Source: Bordetella genomosp. 12
Lineage (GTDB): Bacteria; Pseudomonadota; Gammaproteobacteria; Burkholderiales; Burkholderiaceae_B
DNA length: 64,000 nucleotides
Direction of reading: 5' to 3'
NCBI RefSeq assembly: GCF_002261355.1
Contig: NZ_NEVU01000003.1
Span: forward strand, 1,488,001-1,552,000
Part shown: one piece after another, positions 17,398 through 25,655 of the stretch
Position numbering within the stretch: position 1 is the first letter of the stretch
Layout of the letters: every line of letters starts with the position of its first letter
Notes under the pieces: model-generated
What the model saw: only the letters and a program-made list of their open reading frames with translations
Databases searched by the model: none
Told to the model about the DNA's origin: nothing
Made by a program: the position numbers and the translations under genes

Positions 17398-18078
17398 ATG
17401 ATTGTCCAGATACCGCAACTGCTCGACCGCCAACAGATTGAATACTGCCGCCGCGTACTCGAAGCCTCGGCCTGGGTCGACGGCAAGGCCAGCGCCGGCG
17501 AACAGGCGCGTGACGTCAAACACAACCTGCAGATCGCCATGAACGCGCCCGAGTTCCAGGAACTGGGGGAGTTCGTGCTGCGCGCCCTGGGCAAGAATCC
17601 GCTGTTCAACTCACTGGCCATTCCGCTGCGGGTCCGCTCGCCGATGTTCAACCGCTATGACGTCGGCATGACCTACGGCGCCCATGTCGATGGCGCCATT
17701 CACAGCGTGCCCGGCGCCCCCCGCATGCGCGCCGACCTGTCCGCCACGCTCTTCCTGTCAGACCCCGACGAGTATGACGGCGGCGAACTGGTCATGCACC
17801 ACGAGCACCGCACCGAAGCCTTCAAACTCAACGCGGGCGACCTGCTGGTCTACCCCACCCAGTGCATCCACAGCGTCAGCCCCGTCACGCGCGGCTCCCG
17901 CTGGGCCGGCTTCTTCTGGACCCAATCCATCGTCAAATCCCATGAACAGCGCAACATCCTGCACGAGCTGGACATGGCCATCATGCAGATCCGCTCGCTA
18001 CTGCCGGATCAGCATCCGGCAGTACTCAAGCTGACCAACACGTATCACAACATCCTGCGGTCAGCGGCGGAGTTGTAG
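17398..18078 (+). CDS. piuC: Fe(II)/2-oxoglutarate-dependent PKHD-type hydroxylase
   Basis: 226 residues, full length for the PiuC/YbiX family. The N-terminus MIVQIPQLLDRQQIEYCR is typical. The iron triad is His and Asp in YGAHVDGAIHS and His in QCIHSVSPVTRGSRW, where the Arg should bind 2-oxoglutarate. The C-terminus keeps LTNTYHNILR. The family accompanies catecholate siderophore receptors and is thought to modify a siderophore or related small molecule in the cytoplasm; the substrate is not settled. It follows the receptor gene by 71 bases and is probably co-expressed. Confidence 0.93.
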   Translation: MIVQIPQLLDRQQIEYCRRVLEASAWVDGKASAGEQARDVKHNLQIAMNAPEFQELGEFVLRALGKNPLFNSLAIPLRVRSPMFNRYDVGMTYGAHVDGAIHSVPGAPRMRADLSATLFLSDPDEYDGGELVMHHEHRTEAFKLNAGDLLVYPTQCIHSVSPVTRGSRWAGFFWTQSIVKSHEQRNILHELDMAIMQIRSLLPDQHPAVLKLTNTYHNILRSAAEL

Positions 18079-18095
18079 GGGCTCCTGGCTTTCCA

Positions 18096-18668
18096 TTACA
18101 GATTGCCGAGCTCCTCAACTGAAGTGACCTGGGCGATGGTCCTGAGCAATGCAATGGACGACACATGCTCTTCCACCGTAGGCGCGGCACATGCATCTTC
18201 GAGAATGACCACCGTATAGTCGCGGTCATGCGCTTCACGCACGATACTCTGCACGGCCCAGGCCGTACTTACGCCGGCCACGACCAGGCGCTTGACATCC
18301 TGCGCGCGCAACGCCGGCTCCAAGGCGGTACCGTAAAAGGCGCTGACACGCGGCTTTTCAATCACCATGTCTGCCAAATCACTGCGCAGGTCCGGATGGA
18401 ATTCCGTGCCGGGCCCACCCAGCGCCAGAGCCCCAAATTGTTTGGCCTTGCCGAACATGGGCGAATGCAGCGGCAATTCGTGATAACCCGGTTTGAAACC
18501 GACCTTCACGAGAATGCTGAGCCACTCGTGGGCTTTGGCGTGAGCCAGCGCCTGGTTGGCTTTCTCGATGACGCGACGATCGGCGGCCTGCTGGGCCGAC
18601 CTCGCGATTTTTCCATCGGGGTGCATGATATCCACGATGTAGTCGAGGCCGATGAATGCCGTTTTCAT
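18096..18668 (-). CDS. Isochorismatase-fold hydrolase lacking the catalytic cysteine
   Basis: 190 residues of the isochorismatase-like fold. The Asp of the usual Asp-Lys-Cys triad is in FIGLDYIVDI (Asp9) and the Lys in VIEKPRVSAFYGT. The nucleophile motif reads AGVSTAWAVQS: an alanine (codon GCC) replaces the cysteine of amidase members such as RutB. Members without this cysteine include true isochorismatases (EntB, PhzD), which hydrolyse a vinyl ether. It is the last gene of the operon with the MHS transporter and RutA-like monooxygenase, 17 bases after the flavin reductase. It may act on a non-amide product of the monooxygenase; the reaction is unknown. Confidence 0.88.
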   Translation of the reverse strand: MKTAFIGLDYIVDIMHPDGKIARSAQQAADRRVIEKANQALAHAKAHEWLSILVKVGFKPGYHELPLHSPMFGKAKQFGALALGGPGTEFHPDLRSDLADMVIEKPRVSAFYGTALEPALRAQDVKRLVVAGVSTAWAVQSIVREAHDRDYTVVILEDACAAPTVEEHVSSIALLRTIAQVTSVEELGNL

Positions 18669-18685
18669 AAGGGATCCTGAAAGAG

Positions 18686-19207
18686 TCAGTTCGAGAGAGG
18701 CAGGACGGCCTTGTACTGGCCATCGTGATAAAGAAGCGGAGAGGTCTCATTCGTCGCACCTGCGACGACACGGCCCACGAATATCGTGTGCGAACCTGCA
18801 TCGAAGGCATCGACGGTCTCACACTCGAAGTATGAAACGACACCGTCCAGCACCGGCGCTCCCAACTGGCCGGCGTGGTAATCCACGGCGGCGAATTGGT
18901 CATCCAACTTTCCTGAGAAGTGGTTGCCGAGTTCGCGCTGGTCGTCCCGCAGCACGTTGACCACGAAGCGGCGACTTTCCGAGATGAGTGGATGCGATCG
19001 CGTCCCTTTATTGAGCACGATAAGCACTGTGGGCGGATCAGCGCTCACGCTGGAAAATGCGGTGGCCGTCATACCGTGCGGAATGCCGTGGTGGAAAGTC
19101 GTCACGACCGAGACACTGGAAGCCACGCCCCGCATCAGCTGTTTGAAAGCGAGTGCGTTCAGCACATCAGTCGCCGGCAGGCCTGCGTTCTGTAGAAGAT
19201 GGCTCAT
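18686..19207 (-). CDS. FMN flavin reductase (RutF/HpaC-like)
   Basis: 173 residues. Pattern of the flavin reductase domain: FKQLMRGVASSVSVVTTFHH, then GMTATAFSSVSADPPTVLIV, RRFVVNVLRDDQRELGNHFS, and FECETVDAFDAGSHTIFVGR. Related enzymes have AGDH where this has AGSH. It should supply reduced flavin to the LLM-type monooxygenase at 19995, as RutF does for RutA. The start overlaps the SDR stop by four bases, indicating translational coupling. Cytoplasmic; no signal peptide. Confidence 0.92.
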   Translation of the reverse strand: MSHLLQNAGLPATDVLNALAFKQLMRGVASSVSVVTTFHHGIPHGMTATAFSSVSADPPTVLIVLNKGTRSHPLISESRRFVVNVLRDDQRELGNHFSGKLDDQFAAVDYHAGQLGAPVLDGVVSYFECETVDAFDAGSHTIFVGRVVAGATNETSPLLYHDGQYKAVLPLSN

Positions 19208-19977
19208 GGTTTTCCTCCGTCCACATTGATCTCGGCGCCGGTCAAATACGAGGCCTGGTCACTGGCCAAGAAAAGTACGACTTCAGCGATTTCCTCCGGC
19301 TGGGCGATCCGTCCCAGCGCGCGGACCGAAGCGAAGGCCGCGAAGGTTTCCTGCCGCGCAGCCTCGTCCAGGTTGGCTACTGAACGGCGGGGCATGGGGG
19401 TATCCACGACGCCGGGACACACGACATTGAAGCGAATGGGGGCCAGTTCATAAGCCGCAGCCTTGGTCAATGCATTGACCGCAGCCTTCGAAGCAGAATA
19501 GGCGCCCAGATTTTTCAGCGGCCGCAGGGCGGCACCGGACGACACGTTAACGACAGATCCGGTTTCTGCGTCCAGTACAGACAATGCCTCGCGCATCATG
19601 AGAAAGGTGCCGCGTCCATTGACAGCGGCCAACAAGTCCCATTGTTCAAGACTCGTTTCCCGTAACGCCCGCCCTAAGATGATGCCGGCATTGTTTACCA
19701 GGATATGGACGCGCGTCCCAGCCTCAACCAGCGCACCGAAAAAAGCGCGAACCTCGCTTTCCGACGAGATATCCAACTGTCGGTACGCTACGGCTGGAGA
19801 TAAAGCACACACCTTGCGCGCGTCATCGTCTTCGGGAGACTTCAGATCCAGGGCCATGACTTGCGCACCCTCACGGCAGAAAGCCCGGACGATCTCTAGC
19901 CCGATTCCTCCCGATGCTCCGGTGACGATGGCAGTCTTTCCGGCAAGTCTGCCCTGCCCGTTTTGCAGCATATTCAT
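19204..19977 (-). CDS. Short-chain dehydrogenase/reductase
   Basis: 257 residues. Classical SDR: TGASGGIGLEI near residue 19 binds NAD(P), NNAGIILG follows, the catalytic Ser is in VVNVSSGAAL, Tyr/Lys in GAYSASKAAVNAL, and PGVVDTPMP follows. It ends with the common SDR tail (VLFLASDQASYLTGAEINVD). It presumably oxidises or reduces a hydroxyl or keto intermediate in the pathway of this operon. Located between the monooxygenase (17 bases upstream) and the flavin reductase (4-base overlap). Substrate unknown. Confidence 0.93.
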   Translation of the reverse strand: MNMLQNGQGRLAGKTAIVTGASGGIGLEIVRAFCREGAQVMALDLKSPEDDDARKVCALSPAVAYRQLDISSESEVRAFFGALVEAGTRVHILVNNAGIILGRALRETSLEQWDLLAAVNGRGTFLMMREALSVLDAETGSVVNVSSGAALRPLKNLGAYSASKAAVNALTKAAAYELAPIRFNVVCPGVVDTPMPRRSVANLDEAARQETFAAFASVRALGRIAQPEEIAEVVLFLASDQASYLTGAEINVDGGKP

Positions 19978-19994
19978 TTGCTACCCTTTTCGTA

Positions 19995-21122
19995 TCAATG
20001 GCGCAGCCCCGCTTCCTTGAGCAGAGGCATGACCTTGCGGTCGAAATAGTCGAGTTCCTTCACGTAATCGAGGAAGTACAGAACGACGCCTTTCAAACCG
20101 TAGTCAGAGTAAGCCTGCAGCTGCTCGGTAATCTGCTCAGGGGTCCCGAGCAGGGCATTGGTGCCATACCCGGCGACGAACTTCTCCTGCGACTTGGCCA
20201 GTCTCTCGTTGAATGACTGACTTTCAATACCCAGCACCGCCATCATGTTCTTCGCTGCGACCCAATCCCCCTGATCCAGGATGGACTGATACACCGCGCG
20301 TGCCTCTTCTTCAGTGTCGCGAGCGATCACCAATGCCGAAGCGAACACGCCGACATCCCGGTCATACTTGGTTTTGGCGATTTCGGTGACGGCCAGATGC
20401 CGCGATATATTTTCCGGTTTATCGATGCTTGCGAATGCAAAATCCACATTCTTGGCTGCGAACTGCAGACCCGCACCGGAGGTACCCGCATTGATGAGCA
20501 CCGGCCGATCCCGTATCGGTTTGGGATGTGCTTGCACACCCTTAAGGTTGAAGTGATTGCCGTTGTAGTCGAACGGCTCCTCCTCGCGCCAAAGGCGTTG
20601 CACGATATCCAGCCACTCGTCGCCGTAGGCGTAGCGCGCATCATGCTCGCTCATGCTGCCGCCAAACATCTCCATTTCGGGGCGGAACCACCCCATCACG
20701 AGATTGATGCCGAAACGGCCGTTTGATATATGGTCGATGGTTACAGCCTGCTTGGCCGCGACAACGGGATGCACGGTAGAAACGTGCGAGGTAGCGAAGA
20801 CTGCAATATTGCTGGTTGCCTGGGCCAGACCTGCGGCCCAGGTATATGTCTCAAACGAAACGCCATTGAAATCGGTGGTGCCACCGAATCCTCTCCAACG
20901 GCCGAGCGGCAAGGCAATCTCGAAGCCCATGCGATCAGCCTTGGTGACGATGGCAAGCGTCTGCTCCCAGGTCATCTCAAATGAAGTGGGCGCGTTACTG
21001 ATAAGCAGCCCATTGCTGCAATTCATCCCGAAAACGCCCAGTTTAAGTTTCTGATCGTTCATCAACGGATGCGGACGCCGGCCTGAACTCTCTTTGTCGG
21101 CCTTGGATACTGCATTGGTCAT
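19995..21122 (-). CDS. LLM-class flavin-dependent monooxygenase (RutA/SfnG-like)
   Basis: 375 residues. The luciferase-like (LLM) TIM-barrel pattern is close to RutA (pyrimidine ring opening) and SfnG (dimethyl sulfone monooxygenase): LKLGVFGMNCSNGLLIS, GFEIALPLGRWRGFGGTT, AAKQAVTIDHISNGRFGIN, LVMGWFRPE, then INAGTSGAGLQFAAKNVDFA. It uses reduced FMN and oxygen, most likely with the reductase at 18686. The ATG at 21122 is preceded by GGAGGA, which decides the start against an upstream in-frame codon. Next to a transporter and an isochorismatase-fold gene it resembles a rut-like set, but the substrate is not known. Confidence 0.92.
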   Translation of the reverse strand: MTNAVSKADKESSGRRPHPLMNDQKLKLGVFGMNCSNGLLISNAPTSFEMTWEQTLAIVTKADRMGFEIALPLGRWRGFGGTTDFNGVSFETYTWAAGLAQATSNIAVFATSHVSTVHPVVAAKQAVTIDHISNGRFGINLVMGWFRPEMEMFGGSMSEHDARYAYGDEWLDIVQRLWREEEPFDYNGNHFNLKGVQAHPKPIRDRPVLINAGTSGAGLQFAAKNVDFAFASIDKPENISRHLAVTEIAKTKYDRDVGVFASALVIARDTEEEARAVYQSILDQGDWVAAKNMMAVLGIESQSFNERLAKSQEKFVAGYGTNALLGTPEQITEQLQAYSDYGLKGVVLYFLDYVKELDYFDRKVMPLLKEAGLRH

Positions 21123-21180
21123 ATGTTCCTCCATCTCATTATTTATCCGAGTGATCGGGCATTGAAAATTGGGGCACGCG

Positions 21181-22515
21181 TCAACGCGGGCGGGCCGACA
21201 CGGCACGCGTGAGCAGCAAGAGCGAGATGATGCCTATGGCGATCACGCTGACAACGTATACCGCCACGGGCCAGGTCTGGTTATTGGAAGAGCGCAGCAA
21301 GCTCAAAGCGATCATGGGAGTGAAGGCCCCGCCGAGCAAGGTACCGAGATTTGCCCCAAGAGAGATACCCGAGAAACGGACCTCTGGCCCGAAGGACTCA
21401 GCGATAAGCGCCGCGCTTGGTCCATAGAAGGCTGAGTTCAGCACCAAGGCAAGTGTCAGAACCAGCGTAATGGTGACGAGGTCACGCGTTTGCAGCAGGC
21501 CGAATATCTGTGTCATGAGCACTACAAGGGCCAATGCGCCAAACAACATGACGGGTACACGCCCCAGGCGATCCGACAGGGCGCCGAAACCTATCAGCGC
21601 GAAGATCTGCACCGCCGACGCGATCGCCACCGATGTCATCATGTCGACAAACGGAATTTTCAGCGTGACCACACAGTAGTCAACTGCGAAAACAATAACG
21701 GTGTAGTAGACACACTGCGCCAACGCGAATACACCAGCGGAGTACACAATCTCACGTGGATAATTCAGTATGGCCTGCATCAACGGTTGACGCGGCCGCT
21801 CACCATTTTTCTCCGCAGCCTCGAAAACCGGTGTCTCGGTTGTCTGGCGCCGTACCCACATACCCAGGGCCAACACCACGACCGCAAACAGAAAAGGAAT
21901 GCGCCAGCCCCAAGTCATGTAAGCCGGACCAGTCGCCGCGCTGGCCAGTTTGAGCATGCCGGTTGCCAGGAGAAGACCCAAAGGCACCGCGGCCATGGGC
22001 AGGGCACCCACCAATCCGCGCATTTTCCGCGGCGCATGCTCAACGGACATCAAGACGGCTCCGCCCAGTTCACCGCCATAAGCAATGCCTTGAAGAATAC
22101 GCAGCAGTACGAGAATGATGGGAGCGGCCAATCCGATCTGGGCGTAAGTGGGCAACAGGCCGACGCCTACCGTCGAAATACCTATCAGCATGAGCGACAG
22201 CAGCATCAAGGGCTTACGGCCCAGACGATCGCCGAAATGCCCGAAGATCATGCCCCCCACGGGTCGCGCCACAAATCCCACAGCGAAAGTCGCGGCGGCG
22301 AGGATCGCACCCACGAAAGGATCCGAGGACGGAAAAAACAAGGGGCCCAGAATGACCGTCGCAACACTGGCATAAAGCAAAAACTCGTAGCTCTCCAGCA
22401 CCATCCCGAAAAAACTCCCGGCAATGGAGCGTCGGGATGCAGCTGTCAGCTGTGGCGCGGCGGGTGGCGCATCCGCGGCGATCGCGCCGCTTACGGACTG
22501 CACATGTTGGGTCAT
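21181..22515 (-). CDS. MFS transporter, metabolite:H+ symporter (MHS) family
   Basis: About 444 residues with 12 predicted membrane helices. The MHS signature is clear: SFFGMVLESYEFLLYASVA in helix 1, VARPVGGMIFGHFGDRLGRK between helices 2 and 3, and GALSDRLGRVPVM in the second half. Family members import carboxylates and aromatic acids with protons. The ATG at 22515 has GGAGA upstream and is preferred over ATG 22530. First gene of the operon that continues with the monooxygenase 58 bases later, so it probably imports the pathway substrate. An operator-like motif lies at 22613-22628. Confidence 0.93.
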   Translation of the reverse strand: MTQHVQSVSGAIAADAPPAAPQLTAASRRSIAGSFFGMVLESYEFLLYASVATVILGPLFFPSSDPFVGAILAAATFAVGFVARPVGGMIFGHFGDRLGRKPLMLLSLMLIGISTVGVGLLPTYAQIGLAAPIILVLLRILQGIAYGGELGGAVLMSVEHAPRKMRGLVGALPMAAVPLGLLLATGMLKLASAATGPAYMTWGWRIPFLFAVVVLALGMWVRRQTTETPVFEAAEKNGERPRQPLMQAILNYPREIVYSAGVFALAQCVYYTVIVFAVDYCVVTLKIPFVDMMTSVAIASAVQIFALIGFGALSDRLGRVPVMLFGALALVVLMTQIFGLLQTRDLVTITLVLTLALVLNSAFYGPSAALIAESFGPEVRFSGISLGANLGTLLGGAFTPMIALSLLRSSNNQTWPVAVYVVSVIAIGIISLLLLTRAVSARPR

Positions 22516-22612
22516 CGAGGCTGTCTCCATGTCGATTCGGCGGTGGCGTGGAAAGTCCTGACCGCCATAGCCGAGCCGTATATTATTGGTGAAGTCAGTC
22601 TAACGTTATCTT

Positions 22613-22628
22613 GTTATGACGACATTAG
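22613..22628. promoter_or_regulatory. Operator-like motif upstream of the MHS-transporter operon
   Basis: GTTATG-N4-CATTAG. The same layout, GTAATG-N4-CATTAC, occurs at 26622-26637 upstream of the second operon, which suggests one regulator for both. The GntR/UTRA gene between the operons is the obvious candidate. Confidence 0.5.
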
Positions 22629-22714
22629 CAGAAACCCTATAACCTGTTTCGAGCCTTGTTGCCTTGAAGTTGCTGAGTGCTTTCCCTTACGGCGGATATC
22701 ACCGGACTTGCTGG

Positions 22715-22733
22715 GTTATGATGATGTCATAAC
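22715..22733. promoter_or_regulatory. Perfect inverted repeat in the GntR-gene promoter region
   Basis: GTTATGA-N5-TCATAAC, a perfect 7-bp inverted repeat 33 bases before the GntR start. It falls between a possible -35 (TTGCTG, 22708-22713) and a weak -10 near 22730-22736. The half site GTTATG is shared with the motif at 22613. Probably an autoregulatory operator. Confidence 0.55.
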
Positions 22734-22765
22734 GTAATAAACGCGCCTGATCCGCGCCCGAGCCC

Positions 22766-23587
22766 ATGTCCGCTTCCACCGAGATGTTGCCGCGCACGCG
22801 CGGCACTTCCCTGCACCGCCAGATGTTCATGGTCGTGCGCGAGAGCATTCTCACCGGCCGCTATCCGGTCAATGCGCCGATTCCATCGGAAGAAGAGCTG
22901 TGCAATCACTTTGGCGTTTCTCGCATCACGGTCCGCCGCGCCCTGGCCGACCTCGAAGCAGAAGGCTACGTCCGCCGTCGGCAAGGGCTGGGCACTTTTG
23001 TCTCGCCGGACCTGCCTCGGGGCCGCACGGCCACCACGCTCAGTTTCGTCGAGGCACTGCATAAAAGTGCGGAAGAGACCCGCGTCGAGGTCATCAGTTG
23101 CGACACGCTAGTGGCCCCACTGCGCATTGCACAACAACTGCATCTTCCGCCTGACGCACTCGCGGTCCACGCCATTCGGCTGCGCCGCATCGAGGACACG
23201 CCGGTCATGGTCACGGACGCTTGGGTACCCGAACGTTTCAGTCAGGCCATCAACGCCGAGACGCTCAAGAAACAGGCGATGTATGAGATTCTTCTTGGAC
23301 TGGGCATCGAATTCGGCCGCGTCATTCAGGATGTCACCGCGGTATCGGCTGATCCCTCCTGCGCCCGTTGGCTCAATGTCGACATCGGCGCTCCTTTGCT
23401 GCGAGTAACCCGGATCGTCTATGACTGCGCGCGCACGCCAGTCCAGCACCTGACCCTCACGATGAGTCCCGAGCACAGCCGGATTGTCGTCGACATGATG
23501 GCCGACTCAATCAACACTTTGCGCACGGGCCAGATCGTGCATGACGTGCCTGCAGCGCGGCCCAAGACCGCCACGGGACGCGCCTGA
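22766..23587 (+). CDS. GntR-family (HutC/UTRA) transcriptional regulator
   Basis: 273 residues. The N-terminal GntR winged helix reads GRYPVNAPIPSEEELCNHFG, then VSRITVRRALADLEAEGYVR and RRQGLGTFV. The C-terminal part matches a UTRA ligand-binding domain (ALAVHAIRLRRIEDTPVMVT; MSPEHSRIVVDMM). It lies between two minus-strand catabolic operons, divergent from the MHS-transporter operon and convergent with the leuD-like gene. Probably a repressor released by a pathway compound; shared operator-like motifs in both promoter regions support this. The ATG at 22766 is the first in the frame. Confidence 0.94.
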   Translation: MSASTEMLPRTRGTSLHRQMFMVVRESILTGRYPVNAPIPSEEELCNHFGVSRITVRRALADLEAEGYVRRRQGLGTFVSPDLPRGRTATTLSFVEALHKSAEETRVEVISCDTLVAPLRIAQQLHLPPDALAVHAIRLRRIEDTPVMVTDAWVPERFSQAINAETLKKQAMYEILLGLGIEFGRVIQDVTAVSADPSCARWLNVDIGAPLLRVTRIVYDCARTPVQHLTLTMSPEHSRIVVDMMADSINTLRTGQIVHDVPAARPKTATGRA

Positions 23588-23608
23588 CGCTCTGGCGCCC
23601 TGACGTGT

Positions 23609-23638
23609 AACCAGGCAGCATGAGCTTGCTGCCCGGTT
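23609..23638. terminator. Hairpin between convergent GntR and leuD-like genes
   Basis: AACC-a-GGCAGCA, a 6-base loop, and TGCTGCC-c-GGTT form an 11-bp stem with one mismatch, midway between two convergent stop codons. There is no T-tract on either side, so it may be a weak bidirectional terminator or a transcript-end structure. Confidence 0.4.
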
Positions 23639-23644
23639 GCCGCG

Positions 23645-24253
23645 TCAGCCAAAAGGCGGCCACACCCAGGGCCGAGCCTGGCGATCTGCCTGCTGCCAAG
23701 CGGCGATACGCTCGCCCCGACGCAATGTATCCGTGACGGCATCCAGGCCCTCCAACAAGGCCTCTCGCCGCATTGGCTCGATCTCGAACCGGAAGCATAA
23801 TTCTCCCGCACTCACGGTCTGCGCCCGCAAATCGACGATCACTTCCTGAGTGCCCGCTTGGGCGGCAAGCTGGCCGATCGCATCGGCAGGCAAGCGCACC
23901 GGCAACATGCCATTCTGGAAACAGTTGTTATAGAAAATCTCGCCGAAGCTGGGCGCGATGACACAGCGCAGGCCACACCCCATGAGAGCCCAGACGGCCC
24001 CTTCTCGCGACGAGCCGCAGCCGAAATTGTCTCCCGTCAGCAGAATGCTCGCTTCGCGAAAGGGCGGCTGATTGAGCACGCATCCAGGCTCCTCGCTGCC
24101 ATCATCGCGCAGGCGCAAGGCTTCAAGTGCATAGCGGCCCAACTCCTCCCGCGGCACATGCATCAACCGCTCGATCCGGATGATGGTATCGGTATCCACG
24201 TTGGACCGCAGCAAGGGCGCAGCACGACTGCGAATCACTGTGACTTTATGCAT
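23645..24253 (-). CDS. Aconitase-family hydratase small subunit (LeuD/DmdB-like)
   Basis: 202 residues, the swivel domain of a split aconitase-family hydratase. LRSNVDTDTIIRIERLMHV at the N-terminus and LTGDNFGCGSSREGAVWALM near residue 75 are diagnostic. LeuD proteins have SREH at the second site; here the His is Gly (codon GGG). The ATG at 24253 overlaps the large-subunit stop by eight bases and matches the family N-terminus. With the large subunit it should add or remove water on a substituted malate/maleate. 3-isopropylmalate dehydratase, (R)-2-methylmalate dehydratase and 2,3-dimethylmaleate hydratase are all possible; the adjacent lyase favours the last type. Confidence 0.88.
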   Translation of the reverse strand: MHKVTVIRSRAAPLLRSNVDTDTIIRIERLMHVPREELGRYALEALRLRDDGSEEPGCVLNQPPFREASILLTGDNFGCGSSREGAVWALMGCGLRCVIAPSFGEIFYNNCFQNGMLPVRLPADAIGQLAAQAGTQEVIVDLRAQTVSAGELCFRFEIEPMRREALLEGLDAVTDTLRRGERIAAWQQADRQARPWVWPPFG

Positions 24254-25655
24254 GACACAGCTCCCTGACGTCGGTAATGGCGCCTGCCAGCGCCGCAGCC
24301 ACTGCTCCCTGCGGGCTGGCCAGGTGGGTCCGCGCGCCAGGCCCCTGACGACCGACAAAATTGCGGTTGGACGTCGAAACGCAACGGGCACCCGCAGGCA
24401 CGATCTCTCCATTGGCCGCCACACACATACTGCAGCCGGGTTCGCGCCATTGGAAGCCTGCTTCGCGAAATACGGTATCCAATCCTTCCGCCTCGGCCTG
24501 GCGCTTTACGATCTCCGAACCCGGCACGACCCAGGCGTTCACGCCTTTGGCCACGTGCTGACCCCGTATCAGTGCTGCTGCCGACCGCAGATCCGACAAA
24601 CGCGAATTGGTGCACGAACCGATGAACACCCAGTCGACAGGCGTACCCGCCAGCCGTTGTCCTGCCTTGAGGCCCATGTAATCGAGCGCCTCACGCCAGG
24701 CTTGTCCGCGCGCGCCGTCTGGCGCCCGCGCCGGGTCGGGGACACGGCCGTCGACCGGCATGACGTGCTCAGGGCTGGTGCCCCAAGTAAGCATGGGCGA
24801 TACCGAGCTCACATCCACTCTCTCTTCGCGATCAAACCGAGCGTCCGCATCGCTGCTCAACTCGCGCCAAGCCGTGACCGCCGCCGCCCAGGCAGCCCCT
24901 TTTGGCGCATATGGGCGACCTTTGAGATACTCAAAGGTGACCTCATCGGGACAGACCATGCCTATCTTCGCGCCCATCTCGATGGACAGATTGCAGATGG
25001 TCATGCGCGCTTCGGCGCCCATGGCACGCACGGCCGAGCCCGCGTACTCCACTGCAAAACCCGTTCCAGCATTGGCGCCCAAACGGCCGATCAGATACAA
25101 AATCAAATCTTTGGCCGCGACACCCTCGGCCAACTCGCCGTCAAAATGAATCCGCATGGTGCGCGGCCGACGCTGCCACAGCGTCTGAGTCGCCAGCACG
25201 TGAACCAACTCCGACGACCCTATTCCAAAGGCCAGCGCCCCCAACCCCCCGTTGGTGCAGGTGTGGCTATCGCCGCAGACCAACGTGACACCCGGCAGGG
25301 TGAGCCCAAGCTCAGGTGCCATGACGTGCACAATGCCATGCCCCGCCTCACCCACATCAAAGAACCTTATGCCCTGCTCGCGCGCCCGCGCCTTCAGCCT
25401 TCCGTAGAGCACGGCGCCGGCCTCCCCGGACTCTCCTGTGCGGCCTGGCGCGCTGGAGACGACATGGTCTGGCGTGGCAAAAGACAGCTCTGGTACGGCC
25501 ACCCCTAGCCGGCGCTCGGCCAATGCTGCGAGCCCGTTGTTACCTGACAGATCATGCAGGAGATTCCGATCGATATGCAGCAAGGCCCAACCATCTGGCG
25601 CCTCTTCGATAACATGACCGCTCCACACCTTCTCGAACAGCGTTCGACCTGTCAT
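24246..25655 (-). CDS. Aconitase-family hydratase large subunit (LeuC/DmdA-like)
   Basis: 469 residues, full length for LeuC-type large subunits. It has VCGDSHTCTNGGLGALAFGI near residue 145, the first [4Fe-4S] ligand in FIGSCTNSRLSDLRSA near 340, and the other two in REPGCSMCVAANGE near 400. SRN near the end (STSNRNFVGRQG) is also typical. It starts by overlapping the lyase stop by four bases and pairs with the small subunit at 23645. No other leucine-biosynthesis gene is nearby, so a catabolic hydratase role next to the lyase is more likely than leucine synthesis. Confidence 0.91.
   Translation of the reverse strand: MTGRTLFEKVWSGHVIEEAPDGWALLHIDRNLLHDLSGNNGLAALAERRLGVAVPELSFATPDHVVSSAPGRTGESGEAGAVLYGRLKARAREQGIRFFDVGEAGHGIVHVMAPELGLTLPGVTLVCGDSHTCTNGGLGALAFGIGSSELVHVLATQTLWQRRPRTMRIHFDGELAEGVAAKDLILYLIGRLGANAGTGFAVEYAGSAVRAMGAEARMTICNLSIEMGAKIGMVCPDEVTFEYLKGRPYAPKGAAWAAAVTAWRELSSDADARFDREERVDVSSVSPMLTWGTSPEHVMPVDGRVPDPARAPDGARGQAWREALDYMGLKAGQRLAGTPVDWVFIGSCTNSRLSDLRSAAALIRGQHVAKGVNAWVVPGSEIVKRQAEAEGLDTVFREAGFQWREPGCSMCVAANGEIVPAGARCVSTSNRNFVGRQGPGARTHLASPQGAVAAALAGAITDVRELCHA

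Noticed and set aside
18096-18668. EntB-type isochorismatase for catecholate siderophore synthesis, linked to the receptor at 15032
   Set aside because: No entA/C/E-like genes are nearby, the protein has no aryl carrier domain, and it is in the operon of the RutA-like monooxygenase on the opposite strand to the receptor.
24246-25655. Leucine biosynthesis leuCD
   Set aside because: No leuA or leuB, a CGH-type lyase and a GntR regulator instead, and an altered LeuD loop; a catabolic hydratase is more likely.
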